Of a stretch of DNA of 64,000 bases, positions 45,254 through 53,996 are shown piece by piece. The stretch's first letter is position 1, and the number at the start of each line of letters is the position of its first letter. The stretch comes from Salinactinospora qingdaonensis (GTDB taxonomy: Bacteria; Actinomycetota; Actinomycetes; Streptosporangiales; Streptosporangiaceae). The DNA lies in contig NZ_BAABDD010000001.1 in assembly GCF_039539445.1 (NCBI RefSeq), positions 434,001 through 498,000 of the forward strand. Direction: 5' to 3'. The notes under the pieces were generated by a model. That model was not told the origin of the DNA, ran no database searches, and saw nothing but the letters and a program-made list of their open reading frames with translations. Position numbers and translations under genes: made by a program.

Positions 45254-45439
45254 CTACCCCCAGAGCATGACGATCGTCACGACGATGACGACCGCAAGGA
45301 CGACACCAACGCCCACAAGGACATAGGGCAGGACGGGACGCCGCGGGGCGGTCTCCCGCTCTTTGTTCTCGGTGACGAAACGCCGGAAGCTCTGCGTGGA
45401 GCCGGCGGGATCAACGTTGTCTTCTTCGTACTGTGACAT
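45254..45439 (-). CDS. Small single-pass membrane protein
   Basis: A 61-residue protein: a charged N-terminal half (SQYEEDNVDPAGS, then TENKERETAPRRP) followed by a strong TM helix to the C-terminus (VLPYVLVGVGVVLAVVIVVT). The layout, Arg-rich stretch before a terminal helix, predicts a tail-anchored protein with its N-terminus inside. The longer frame from 45532 is not preferred: ATG 45439 begins a compact reading frame with the expected charge pattern. No family recognised. Confidence 0.6.
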   Translation of the reverse strand: MSQYEEDNVDPAGSTQSFRRFVTENKERETAPRRPVLPYVLVGVGVVLAVVIVVTIVMLWG

Positions 45440-45548
45440 GAGCCTGACATTAGCGACTCGACGGGAGTACTCAAAGCCGTTTCCGGCATCGCAGCCGGCC
45501 ACAACCATGATTTGATCGCCCCCACGGTACAACTCAATCCTCAGCAGG

Positions 45549-46520
45549 TCACCCCGACTGTGTCGGCGCTACGGCGAGTAACCGGGCGTGCGCCTCAGTG
45601 GAGCCGATACGGTGCAGCGCCAGCCCAGCGGCACCGCAGGCACCGTCAACCGCGCGCACCGGGCGCACCCCGTGGAACTGCCATAGTCGTGCCGTCACAG
45701 CCTCAGCCACCAGGCCGCCAGCGAGCACGGAACCGGCCAGCACCACCGGTATCGGCTCGCGCTCGCCCCTAGTCACGGCCTGGGGGATCACTGTGGCAGC
45801 GGCGGAAAGCAGCCGCCGCGTGGCCTCGGCCACCAGGGTGTTGGCCACGGCGTCTCCTGCGGCGGCTGCCCCGGTGACCTCAGGGGCGAGCAACCCAAGC
45901 TCGGCGGGCGGCCGGTCATAGACCGCTGTGACGATGGACCGAGGGTCACCGGGCGCTGCCCCCAACGCCGGCGGCAGGCGGGACGTCAGAGAGGTAGCCG
46001 GGCCACGGCCGTCGAGTTCAGCCAGCACAGCGCGGAGCGCGCGCACGGCGAGCCACACCGAGGACCCCTCGTCTCCCAGCAACCAGCCGTAGCCGTCGCA
46101 GCGGCGCACCACCGCGCCCTCACACACGTGCGCCGCCACCGCTCCTGTCCCGGCGATGACGACCACCCCTTCCCGCTCGGCACTGCCCGCAGCGAAGGCG
46201 ACGGCGATGTCATCGCACACATGGGGTGCGCCCAGCAGGCCACACCGGTGCCAACTGTCGAGCACCCATGCTTGGACACGCGCGTGTCCGGCGCCGGCGG
46301 CACCGGCGATGCCGCACACCGCCGCCGCCACGGTGACGTCGCCGGCAGCCTCCAGTGCCGGGAGCAGCGCTTCCCGCAACGCCGTGGCGGGGGCGGCGCT
46401 GGAGTACTGGTTGGCTCCGCCCGCCTCGCCGCGCGCGACGACCCGACCGTCGAGTGTGGCCACGACGCACCGAGTTGCGGTGCCGCCGGCGTCGACGCCG
46501 ATGACTACGGATTGCCTCAT
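45549..46520 (-). CDS. BadF/BcrA-type amino-sugar kinase (GlcNAc or MurNAc kinase)
   Basis: A 323-residue ASKHA-fold kinase. Phosphate-1 motif VIGVDAGGTATRCVVATLDG, connect motif VVVIAGTGAVA, GYGWLLGDEGSSVWL and adenosine motif VVLAGSVLAGG are all present, matching the BadF/BadG N-acetylglucosamine kinase family. It would phosphorylate GlcNAc and/or MurNAc; MurNAc 6-phosphate is the substrate of the MurQ encoded 1.3 kb away. It is divergent from the RpiR gene, so all three genes likely form one peptidoglycan-recycling unit. Confidence 0.87.
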   Translation of the reverse strand: MRQSVVIGVDAGGTATRCVVATLDGRVVARGEAGGANQYSSAAPATALREALLPALEAAGDVTVAAAVCGIAGAAGAGHARVQAWVLDSWHRCGLLGAPHVCDDIAVAFAAGSAEREGVVVIAGTGAVAAHVCEGAVVRRCDGYGWLLGDEGSSVWLAVRALRAVLAELDGRGPATSLTSRLPPALGAAPGDPRSIVTAVYDRPPAELGLLAPEVTGAAAAGDAVANTLVAEATRRLLSAAATVIPQAVTRGEREPIPVVLAGSVLAGGLVAEAVTARLWQFHGVRPVRAVDGACGAAGLALHRIGSTEAHARLLAVAPTQSG

Positions 46521-46757
46521 CCGGTGGTGGCGCTTCCCCTCTCGTCGCGCGCGAGGGCGGCAGCCGAGCGGCCGTGGAAGCGCCGCCCCCTCCCTGTGGT
46601 CGTCGGCACCGCCGGCAGGTTCGCGCGGGCAGTACGCGGTACTCCCGCGCCGCCCCCACTGCTCACGATGGGGTCATGCTCGCACGGATGAGCTTCAACA
46701 CTGGACTGAATCTACTGTTTCGCCTGTTCATGGATTGACTGTTACTGAGGCGGCGAA

Positions 46758-46768
46758 GGAAACTTTCC
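46758..46768. promoter_or_regulatory. Palindrome GGAAACTTTCC before the RpiR gene
   Basis: The 11-bp palindrome GGAAA-C-TTTCC overlaps the ribosome site (GAAGGAA) of the RpiR gene, whose ATG follows three bases later. Its position fits an autoregulatory operator; MurR/RpiR sites in related bacteria are palindromes of this general type. Confidence 0.45.
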
Positions 46769-46771
46769 AAC

Positions 46772-47716
46772 ATGGGGAGACCTTGGAAAACCTCCGGCAG
46801 CGATCCAGACCCCGGCGACGCGCCCGACCCGCCTGACCGTGACGAGCGCGGGCCGAGCACCGTCGTCCGTATCCGGGCGCTGCTGCCGTCGCTGGCTCCA
46901 GCCGAGCAGCGGGTCGCCCAGCGCATCATCGACGATCCCGAGGGGGCCGCCGCGTCCTCGATCACCCAACTCGCGCACGACTGCGACACCTCTGAAGCCA
47001 CAGTCATCCGGTTCTGCCGCACGATCGACTTCACCGGCTACCGCGATCTACGGCTGGCGCTGGCGCGGGAGGCGGGCCAACAGCGTGGGGCCCACCCCGA
47101 AACCCGCGAACTGGCCAGCGACATCGACCCCGACGACACGCTGGTCACCGTGGTGGAAAAGATCGCCTTCACTGACGCCCGCGCGGTCGAGGAGACGGCG
47201 GCCCAACTCGACGTCGAGGTGCTACAGCAGGTCATCGACGCATTGTCGGGCGGGCGACGCATCGACATCTACGGAGTGGGGGCGAGCGCGTTTGTGGCAG
47301 CCGACCTTCAGCAAAAGCTGCACCGGATCGGGCTGACCTCGTTCGCCTGGTCCGATGCCCACGTCATGGTCACTAGCGCCGCTGTCCTGGGAGAGGACGA
47401 CGTCGCGATCGCCATCTCCCACAGCGGCACCACGCGCGACACCGTCGAAGCACTGGCAGCAGCGCGGCGACGCGGGGCGAGAACGGTGGCACTGACCAAC
47501 TTCCCTCGTTCGCGCATCGTCGAAAGCGCCGACCTGGTATTGACCACGGCGGCGCGCGAGACGACATTCCGCTCGGGCGCCACGGCAAGCCGGTTGGCCC
47601 AGCTCACTGTGGTGGACTGTGTATTCGTGGGGCTGGCCCAACTGCGCTACGCCGAGAGTCGCCAAGCGTTGGAGTCGACCTACGCAGCAGTGCGTGACTT
47701 GCGCACCGACCACTGA
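46772..47716 (+). CDS. RpiR/MurR-family transcriptional regulator
   Basis: A 314-residue regulator. Residues ~30-105 are the RpiR helix-turn-helix domain (LAPAEQRVAQRIIDDPEGAA, then SEATVIRFCRTIDFTGYRDL), and ~150-290 a SIS sugar-phosphate-binding domain (IDIYGVGASAFVAADLQQKL and AIAISHSGTTRDTVEA). Next to murQ and an amino-sugar kinase it should sense MurNAc 6-phosphate or a related amino-sugar phosphate. It is transcribed with murQ 107 bp downstream and divergent from the kinase. Confidence 0.9.
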   Translation: MGRPWKTSGSDPDPGDAPDPPDRDERGPSTVVRIRALLPSLAPAEQRVAQRIIDDPEGAAASSITQLAHDCDTSEATVIRFCRTIDFTGYRDLRLALAREAGQQRGAHPETRELASDIDPDDTLVTVVEKIAFTDARAVEETAAQLDVEVLQQVIDALSGGRRIDIYGVGASAFVAADLQQKLHRIGLTSFAWSDAHVMVTSAAVLGEDDVAIAISHSGTTRDTVEALAAARRRGARTVALTNFPRSRIVESADLVLTTAARETTFRSGATASRLAQLTVVDCVFVGLAQLRYAESRQALESTYAAVRDLRTDH

Positions 47717-47823
47717 ACTGGCCGCACCGGGCCAGGCTGCCAGACAGGGAGCAGGCGACACCGCGAGTACCGGGGCTGCTCCGGCACCGCTCCGAACGCG
47801 GAAAAACGCACCTGGAGGAACGA

Positions 47824-48798
47824 ATGAATCCGGAGGCCGCAGAGGTGCCGGGAGGGGAGCCCGGAGCGGGAGCCGTACCGCCGCAGCCGGGCGAGGAAGT
47901 CGAGATCGTGCGTTCTCCCACCGAGGAGCGCAGTTGGCTGGGCCGGGACATCGACCAAGTGGCCACGATCGACGTGCTGCGCCGGATCAACGTCGAGGAC
48001 GCCGGCGTGGCGGGGGCTGTCGCGCAGGTGTTGCCGGAGTTGGCGCGCGCGGTCGACATGGGGGTGGCCGCGTTGCGCGGCGGTGGCCGCATCCACTACT
48101 TCGGGGCTGGGACCTCAGGCAGGATCGCGGTCATGGACGCCGCTGAACTGCCTCCCACGTTCGGCCTGGCCGAGGGGCGGGTGGTGGCCCACCACGCCGG
48201 GGGCGAGCTCGCCTTCGGCCAAGCGCTGGAGGGGGCCGAGGACGACGAGCGTCGGGGGCGCGCCGACGCGGCCTCGCTGGTGGCCGGTGACGTGGCGGTA
48301 GGCGTCACCGCCAGCGGGCGGACCCCCTACGTCGCCGGCGCGCTACGGCACGCCCGGCGCCAACACGCGGCTGCGGTGCTGGTCAGCGCGAACCCGCGTG
48401 CCGAACTCGCCGAGGAAGCCGATGTGCACGTCGGAGCCGACACCGGCGCCGAGGTGATCGCCGGATCGACGCGCATGAAAGCGGGCACGGCGCAGAAGTT
48501 GATCTTGAACGGGTTCTCCACGGCGGTGATGGTGCGGCTGGGCTACACCTACTCGAACCTCATGGTCGGAGTGAACGCGACGAACGCCAAGCTGCGCGGG
48601 CGCGTGGTGACGATCCTGACCGAGGCGACCGGACTTGAGGCGGGGGTGTGCGAGGCGGCGCTGGCCGCCGCCGGAGGCGACACGCGAGTGGCCCTGGTGA
48701 GCCTGCTGGCTGGTGTGGAGATCCCGACCGCCGCCAGCGCCGTAGGCGAGGCCGAAGGATCGGTGCGCGAGGCGCTGCGGCTGCTGGGCACCGGCTGA
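47824..48798 (+). CDS. murQ: N-acetylmuramic acid 6-phosphate etherase
   Basis: A 324-residue SIS-domain etherase that cuts the D-lactyl ether of MurNAc 6-phosphate, giving GlcNAc 6-phosphate for re-use of cell-wall sugars. Signatures: YFGAGTSGRIAVMDAAELPP with the catalytic region, VGVTASGRTPYV, and GSTRMKAGTAQKLILN, all as in MurQ. The N-terminal ~30 residues are a Pro/Gly/Glu-rich extension of the usual start (TEERSWLGRDIDQ). Ribosome site GGAGG is at 47813-47817. Confidence 0.95.
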   Translation: MNPEAAEVPGGEPGAGAVPPQPGEEVEIVRSPTEERSWLGRDIDQVATIDVLRRINVEDAGVAGAVAQVLPELARAVDMGVAALRGGGRIHYFGAGTSGRIAVMDAAELPPTFGLAEGRVVAHHAGGELAFGQALEGAEDDERRGRADAASLVAGDVAVGVTASGRTPYVAGALRHARRQHAAAVLVSANPRAELAEEADVHVGADTGAEVIAGSTRMKAGTAQKLILNGFSTAVMVRLGYTYSNLMVGVNATNAKLRGRVVTILTEATGLEAGVCEAALAAAGGDTRVALVSLLAGVEIPTAASAVGEAEGSVREALRLLGTG

Positions 48799-49331
48799 CG
48801 GGCCGGTGTGGCCGCTGAAGCTGTCCTGGAAATCCGGGCGACGGTGACGCCCCCGTAGGTGGGGCCTGGGGCGTGGTGCGGGTTGGGGCTGAGCAGAGCA
48901 GGCGGTGTTTCCCGTCGCTCGTGCCTCGATCGCTGCGCGATCTCGGCAGCCTGGGACGGGCTGTGGCCACGGTGAGGCGGGTATCGCGACGGACGGACTG
49001 GGGCTGCGGTAGATACCGCGGCTCAACGTCTTCTGGAACGCCCTCCACTACCGCCCCCGCAGAGACGCCGCCCACCGCTGTCCCCCCGCCACAGCACCAC
49101 CCCACGAAAAGCGACACCCCGCGCTGGAGCGAGGTTCCTTCACCCCTGTGACTGTCCGCGTCGTTTCCTGTCGCCTCAGCCACGGCGCCCCCGTGAGGCT
49201 GCCGAGATCGTGCAGCGATCGAGGCACGAGCGAACGGCACCATCCCCACCACACCCCGCTCGACACCCCCATACCCCCCACGAGCGGGGCGCGACTCCGT
49301 GGGGCGGCCTTGAGGCCGACGATGCCACGGC
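48799..49331. other. 533-bp intergenic region with inverted-repeat element
   Basis: No gene: open frames on both strands (48873-49151 plus; minus frames here) are produced by the repeat. See the repeat entry. Confidence 0.6.
48916..49232. repeat. Inverted-repeat (MITE-like) intergenic element
   Basis: Two 37-bp arms, 48916-48952 and 49196-49232, are inverted copies that differ at one base. Each arm contains its own small hairpin (GATCGC-tgc-GCGATC in the left arm). Similarity continues imperfectly outward into GGGGTGTGG-type sequence. The ~240 bp between the arms are non-coding. This is the form of a miniature mobile or palindromic intergenic repeat; no transposase is present. Confidence 0.7.
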
Positions 49332-49982
49332 TCAGTCGGTGGAGGTGAGCTTGGCCCTGGCGTGGGGGTCGAGCGGTTCGACCCGCATCGGGGCCGGGCG
49401 TACCAGCACGTCGCGCACCGCCTTGACGTTGGCGCCGGCCTCCCGCAGGTAACCGCGCAGGGTGGGCCCCAACCGGCGGTGGAACGCCGGATCGCCCACG
49501 CCGACCGTGTCGATACCGGCCGCGGCGCACAGCACGAGCGAGCGAGGCAGGTGAAACGCTTGGGTTACCACGGTCGCGGCCGAAATCCCGTAGGTCTGGC
49601 GGGCCCGCGCGGCACTGTCCCATGTCCGGAACCCGGCCGGGTCGGCGACGATGACCGAAGCCGGGACGCCGCTGCGCACGAGGTAGGCGAGCATCACGTC
49701 GGTCTCGCGGTTGGACATCGCCCGGTTGTCGCCGCTGACGAGGAGGGCGCCGACCTTGCCGGTGTGGAACAGTTCGGCGGCGATGTCGAGGCGGCGGGCG
49801 AGCAACGGTGACGGGCCCGTGGGCCAGGCGCCGGCGCCGAGCACGAGCGCCACCGGCCGGAACGGGACGGTCGCCGGGGTGAACCGGCGGCGCGCGGTCA
49901 CCGCGTACATGCCCACCGTGGGTGCGACCCCCATCCCCACGACGACACCGGCGGCTAGCACCGCCCACGCTGCCCACTGCAC
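49332..49982 (-). CDS. DUF218 / SanA-YdcF family membrane protein
   Basis: A 216-residue protein with an N-terminal TM helix (AAWAVLAAGVVVGMGVAPTVG) and a DUF218 domain: VALVLGAGAWPTGPSP, ALLVSGDNRAM, RTWDSAARA and TVVTQAFHLPRSL. SanA homologues affect envelope permeability in E. coli; catalytic activity is unproven. No co-transcribed partner; the reductase gene upstream is 347 bp away. Confidence 0.85.
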   Translation of the reverse strand: MQWAAWAVLAAGVVVGMGVAPTVGMYAVTARRRFTPATVPFRPVALVLGAGAWPTGPSPLLARRLDIAAELFHTGKVGALLVSGDNRAMSNRETDVMLAYLVRSGVPASVIVADPAGFRTWDSAARARQTYGISAATVVTQAFHLPRSLVLCAAAGIDTVGVGDPAFHRRLGPTLRGYLREAGANVKAVRDVLVRPAPMRVEPLDPHARAKLTSTD

Positions 49983-50180
49983 CTCGGCCGCTCCCCTGCC
50001 TCGTCTGCGGCGCCCCTACGCCGTCACTGCCGAGACTAGTGGGCCGAGACAGCCGATTGTGGGGCTGTGGGGGAAGTTCGTGACGGAAGCGGCGGCTGAG
50101 CCACACGAGTGGCGAGCCAGCGGGAAAATGTGGCGCGCCGGGGTGCCCGAAGCAACGAACCGTCTCGGGACACCACGACG

Positions 50181-50198
50181 CGGCCGGCGCGCCGGCCG
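50181..50198. terminator. 18-bp perfect palindrome between DUF218 and reductase genes
   Basis: CGGCCGGCGCGCCGGCCG lies 130 bp downstream of the minus-strand reductase gene; a likely terminator hairpin or repeat. The remaining intergenic sequence (49983-50329) shows nothing else. Confidence 0.45.
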
Positions 50199-50329
50199 TC
50201 CCGGCAAGGGGCGACCGGTGCGCTCTGCGTCGCTGGTGCGACGCCGGCACGTCACCAGGACTCGCTCTTCAGCCTGGTCCTTGGGCTTTCGCCGGCTACG
50301 AGAGACCGTCGGGCCGGTCGCCCATGTGG

Positions 50330-51256
50330 TTAGGACACCTCGATGGCGATCTTGCCGCGCGGGTGCCCCTCGGCGCTGCGGCGCTGCGCCGCGGCGGCCT
50401 GGGAAAGCGGGAACGTCTCCGCCACCTCGATGGTGAGCTCGCCCCGCTCCACCATGTCCACCAGTGCCGACAGGTCGGCACTGTCGGGCCGGACGAAGAC
50501 GTAGCTGCCGCCCTGCTGGGCCACGGACGGGTCGGCGACAGAGGCCACGCGGGCCTCGGGCGCGGCCAACTCCGAGGTGGTGGCGAGCGTGCCCGCGCCG
50601 TAGAGGTCGAGAACGGCGGTGGCGCCCTCGGGGACGAGCTCGCGCACCCGCTGGGGCAGGCCCTCCCCATAGCTCACCGGCTCAGCACCGAGCCCTCGGA
50701 GGAACTCGTGGTTGGCCGGGGAGGCGGTGCCGATCACGCGCGCTCCCAACGTTTGGGCGATCTGCACGGCGAAGAGCCCCACGCCGCCGGAGGCCGCGTG
50801 CACCACCAGGGTGTCGCCCTTACCGACACGCAACGTCTTGAGTAGGGCCTGATAGGCCGTGAGCCCGGCCAGGGGCAGCGAGGCCGCCTGCGTCCAGGTG
50901 ACGTTGGCCGGTTTGCGGGCCAGGGTGCGCACCGGGGCGGCGACCAGCTCGGCGTAGGTGCCGCCGCCGACGACGTCCTTGCGCACGTAGCCGATCACCT
51001 CGTCACCGGGAGCGAACTCCGGGACCGCTATACCGGGCTGCTCGACCACACCGGCAACGTCCCAGCCGGGGATGGCGGGGAAGACCGTGTCCATGAACGC
51101 ATCCAGCCCGCCCTCACGCAGCTTCCAGTCGACCGGGTTGACCGAGGCCGCCTTGGCACGCACCAGCACCGAGTCGGGACCGACCTTGGGGTCGGCGACC
51201 TCGGCTAGCCGCAGTACCTCGGGCCCCCCATACTCGTCGTAGACGATCGCCTGCAT
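50330..51256 (-). CDS. NADP-dependent medium-chain oxidoreductase (quinone reductase type)
   Basis: A 308-residue zinc-free MDR. GroES-like half with YDEYGGPEVLRLAEVADPKV and AASVNPVDWKLREGG, nucleotide motif VVHAASGGVGLFAVQIAQTLG, and the C-terminal AAAAQRRSAEGHPRGKIAIEV that closes this family. Probably reduces quinones or enones in stress response. Second MDR of the window, not closely related to the cluster copy at 17.9 kb. Monocistronic. Confidence 0.87.
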   Translation of the reverse strand: MQAIVYDEYGGPEVLRLAEVADPKVGPDSVLVRAKAASVNPVDWKLREGGLDAFMDTVFPAIPGWDVAGVVEQPGIAVPEFAPGDEVIGYVRKDVVGGGTYAELVAAPVRTLARKPANVTWTQAASLPLAGLTAYQALLKTLRVGKGDTLVVHAASGGVGLFAVQIAQTLGARVIGTASPANHEFLRGLGAEPVSYGEGLPQRVRELVPEGATAVLDLYGAGTLATTSELAAPEARVASVADPSVAQQGGSYVFVRPDSADLSALVDMVERGELTIEVAETFPLSQAAAAQRRSAEGHPRGKIAIEVS

Positions 51257-51395
51257 GTCTGCCTCTCTTCACTGACACTGTGGCCAGGTGCCGTCCTCCG
51301 GCGGGCGCCGGGACACCTGTCGTGCGGCGTGGCCGCAGTGATCGGCAACACGCGCCACCGCTGCCACATTTCCCGCCCGGGCTATGACATGTGAC

Positions 51396-51560
51396 ATGGG
51401 TACGCCCCGGCGGAAAGGGAAAGCGGCCATGCCCCGCAAGGACAACAGCCATGCGACAACGGCAGAACCAACAAGTCCCGAATCGACGCCCGACAGACCC
51501 GAGCGGTTCACCGATTGGCCGCTTCCGGCCTATTTGTCAGCACCTTCGGTTAAAAAATGA
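51396..51560 (+). CDS. Possible 54-residue hypothetical protein
   Basis: A short frame just upstream of the helicase gene encodes a polar, Pro/Ser/Thr-rich peptide (PESTPDRPERFTDWPLPAYL near its end). ATG 51429 (43 residues) has AAAGGGAAAG at a good spacing and could be the true start. No TM segment or family recognised. It may be a real small gene or chance. Confidence 0.3.
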   Translation: MGTPRRKGKAAMPRKDNSHATTAEPTSPESTPDRPERFTDWPLPAYLSAPSVKK

Positions 51561-51634
51561 GGGGAAGACATTCCGGAGAAGAGCGCGACGCGGGCTCCCC
51601 CCGGTGTGTCCGACGTCCGTAGCGAAGGAGGCCC

Positions 51635-53914
51635 ATGCCCCATCTGGCCATCGACGCGACGTGTCTTCCCCAGTACGACAAGCTCGACCGGCCGACTCGG
51701 GAACGGCTTCTCGCCGCGACGCGCAAGTTCCGTGAGCTCTCCCTCGACGCTCTGTACGCTCACCCGGACCTGCGCATCCGCTCCCTTCCGGCCGGTCAGG
51801 ACCCCCGTATCCGCACCTTCCGGATCAGCGACTCCTGGACGGGGGTGATGCTCGCCCCCGAATCGGGGGAGACGTTCCTGCTCGTACACTTGCTGCCGCG
51901 CGAGTCGGCCGATGCGTGGGCCAAGGACCAGCGCCACGACGTCAACACCGTCATGGGCACGCTGGAGCGGCGCGACGCCGCAGCGTTAGAGCGCGAGGAG
52001 GCCCGGCGCGGCGCCATGGACCGGGCAGCCGGCGAGAGCGCCGCATCGGGCTGGGACGCCCCCACCCCGATGCGGCGCGCCGCCGGCGGTTCGACCGTGC
52101 TCAGCGCCCCCACCACCACGGCCACAGCCCCTTCCCCGCCCGCCCCCGCCTCGACCACCAGCGGGGCCGCGGCGAGCGGGGCCGAACTCTTCGCCCACGT
52201 CAGCGACCACGAGCTGCGCCGGCTCGGCGTCGACGCCGAGATCGTCAACTTCTGTCGGTCGTTGAGCACTGCCGAGGAGCTGCGGATGTGGGCGGCGGCG
52301 CTGCCGCAGGACCAGTACGAGGTGCTGTCGCACCTGGCCGATGGGCTGTCGGTGGAGCGGGTGCTGCGCGAGGTGGTCGAGCCGCGCCGGCCGGCTGTGG
52401 GAGCGGTGGCCACCGACGACTACGACACCGCGATCCGCCACACGCGGGAACGGGTCATCGTGGTCAACGACGACCGCGAGATCGAAGACGTGCTGGCCGG
52501 GGAGTTCAACGCCTGGCGGATCTACCTCCACCCCAAGCAGCGCGACCTCGCCTACCGGCCGCGCTTTCGCGGCCCGGCGAAGGTCTCGGGCGGTCCGGGC
52601 ACGGGCAAGACAGTGGTGGCGCTGCACCGGGTCAAGTACCTGGCCGAACATCTGCCGCTGGGTGGGCGGGTGTTGCTCACCAGCTTCACCAACGCCCTCG
52701 TCGAGACGCTCAAGCGCAACCTGGGGCTGCTGGTGACGGCCGAACTCCTTGACGACGTCGACGTGATCACGGCCGACAAGTTCGCCATGGACGTGGTCAA
52801 GGAGGTTTCGCCTGAGATCAGCTTCTGGCCCGACCACGACGTGCGCGGGCTGTTCGCCAACGTGGCCGGCAAGCACGACCTGCCGTGGTCGGGGGAGTTC
52901 CTGTTCCAGGAGTACAAGCACGTGGTCATGGCGCACGGCTTGACGACGCTGGAGGGCTACCTCGACCCCGACGCGCGGCGTGGCCGTTCGACTCCGTTGG
53001 ACGTGCAGCAGCGACGCGACGTGTGGCACGCCATCGCCGAGGCTCGCGCGCGCATGCGCCGCACCACGCGGCTACCGGCCTTGGAGCTGCACGCCAAGGC
53101 CACCCAACTGCTGGAGGAGCGGGCCGAGAAGCCCTACACCAACGTGGTCATCGACGAGGCCCAAGACCTGCACCCGGCCCAGTGGCGCACGTTGCGCGCG
53201 GCGGTGCCGCCCGGCCCCAACGATTTGTTCATCGCCGGTGACAACCGGCAGCGCATCTACGACACCACCGTGTCGTTCAAGCAACTGGGGATCACGATCG
53301 TGGGGCGCTCCTACCCGCTGCGGGTCAACTACCGCACCACGACCGAGATCCTGGCGTGGGCCAACGAGATCATGCGCGGCCAGTCGGTGGCCGAGCTGGG
53401 CGAGTCCGCGCCAGAGCCCGCTGGCAGCACGCGCTCGGTGCTGCAAGGCGAGGCGCCCGAACTCTACGGTGCGCCCGACGAGGCCACGGAGTTGGCGGCG
53501 CTGGCCGAGCGGGTCCGGCGGTGGCTCGCCGACGGGGTGGCCGCCGGTGATATCTGCGTGGCCACGCGCACCCGCGGTATCCGCAACACGGTCACCAAGG
53601 AGCTGCGTAACCGCGGGCTGCCCGCCGTGGTCTTTAACGCTCAGGAGGACACGGTTACCGAGCAGTCGGAATCGGTGCGGGTGACCACGATGCACAGTGT
53701 CAAGGGGCTGGAGTTCCGGGCGATCGCGGTCGTCGGCGTCACAGCCGAGGCGCTGCCGCAGATGGAGCGGGTCACCGACGCCGAGATCGACCAGAACCAG
53801 CACGAGGCCGACCTCGCCGCCCAGCGTTCTTTGCTGTACGTGGCCTGCACCCGCGCCCGCGAATGGCTCTACGTCTCTTGGCACGGCCGCCCCAGCTCGT
53901 TCCTGCCGGTGTGA
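51635..53914 (+). CDS. UvrD/Rep-type SF1 helicase with RelE/ParE-like N-terminal domain
   Basis: A 759-residue protein. The helicase core has Walker A SGGPGTGKT near residue 320, motif II VVIDEAQDLHP, motif III FIAGDNRQRIYD, motif V TTMHSVKGLEF and motif VI LLYVACTRAR, all intact. Residues 1-105 are separate: a helix (DRPTRERLLAATRKFRELSL) followed by short strands RTFRISDSWTGVML and FLLVHLLPRESADAWAKD, the layout of RelE/ParE toxins. A ~90-residue Ala/Pro/Thr-rich linker joins the halves. The role may be phage defence or DNA repair. Ribosome site GAAGGAGG is strong. Confidence 0.88.
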   Translation: MPHLAIDATCLPQYDKLDRPTRERLLAATRKFRELSLDALYAHPDLRIRSLPAGQDPRIRTFRISDSWTGVMLAPESGETFLLVHLLPRESADAWAKDQRHDVNTVMGTLERRDAAALEREEARRGAMDRAAGESAASGWDAPTPMRRAAGGSTVLSAPTTTATAPSPPAPASTTSGAAASGAELFAHVSDHELRRLGVDAEIVNFCRSLSTAEELRMWAAALPQDQYEVLSHLADGLSVERVLREVVEPRRPAVGAVATDDYDTAIRHTRERVIVVNDDREIEDVLAGEFNAWRIYLHPKQRDLAYRPRFRGPAKVSGGPGTGKTVVALHRVKYLAEHLPLGGRVLLTSFTNALVETLKRNLGLLVTAELLDDVDVITADKFAMDVVKEVSPEISFWPDHDVRGLFANVAGKHDLPWSGEFLFQEYKHVVMAHGLTTLEGYLDPDARRGRSTPLDVQQRRDVWHAIAEARARMRRTTRLPALELHAKATQLLEERAEKPYTNVVIDEAQDLHPAQWRTLRAAVPPGPNDLFIAGDNRQRIYDTTVSFKQLGITIVGRSYPLRVNYRTTTEILAWANEIMRGQSVAELGESAPEPAGSTRSVLQGEAPELYGAPDEATELAALAERVRRWLADGVAAGDICVATRTRGIRNTVTKELRNRGLPAVVFNAQEDTVTEQSESVRVTTMHSVKGLEFRAIAVVGVTAEALPQMERVTDAEIDQNQHEADLAAQRSLLYVACTRAREWLYVSWHGRPSSFLPV

Positions 53915-53996
53915 AAAGGCGGACACCGTACCGGCCAAGTGCGGCGGTGCGGGCAGGCTCTCGGGGACGGCGCAGCAGGGCCTGCCCGCATCAGAG

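Noticed and set aside
48873..49151. 92-residue plus-strand gene after murQ
   Set aside because: Created by the inverted-repeat element; same peptide pattern appears on the opposite strand of the second arm.
51391..51735. 114-residue plus-strand frame before the helicase
   Set aside because: Overlaps the helicase start with its strong GAAGGAGG site in another frame; no homology.
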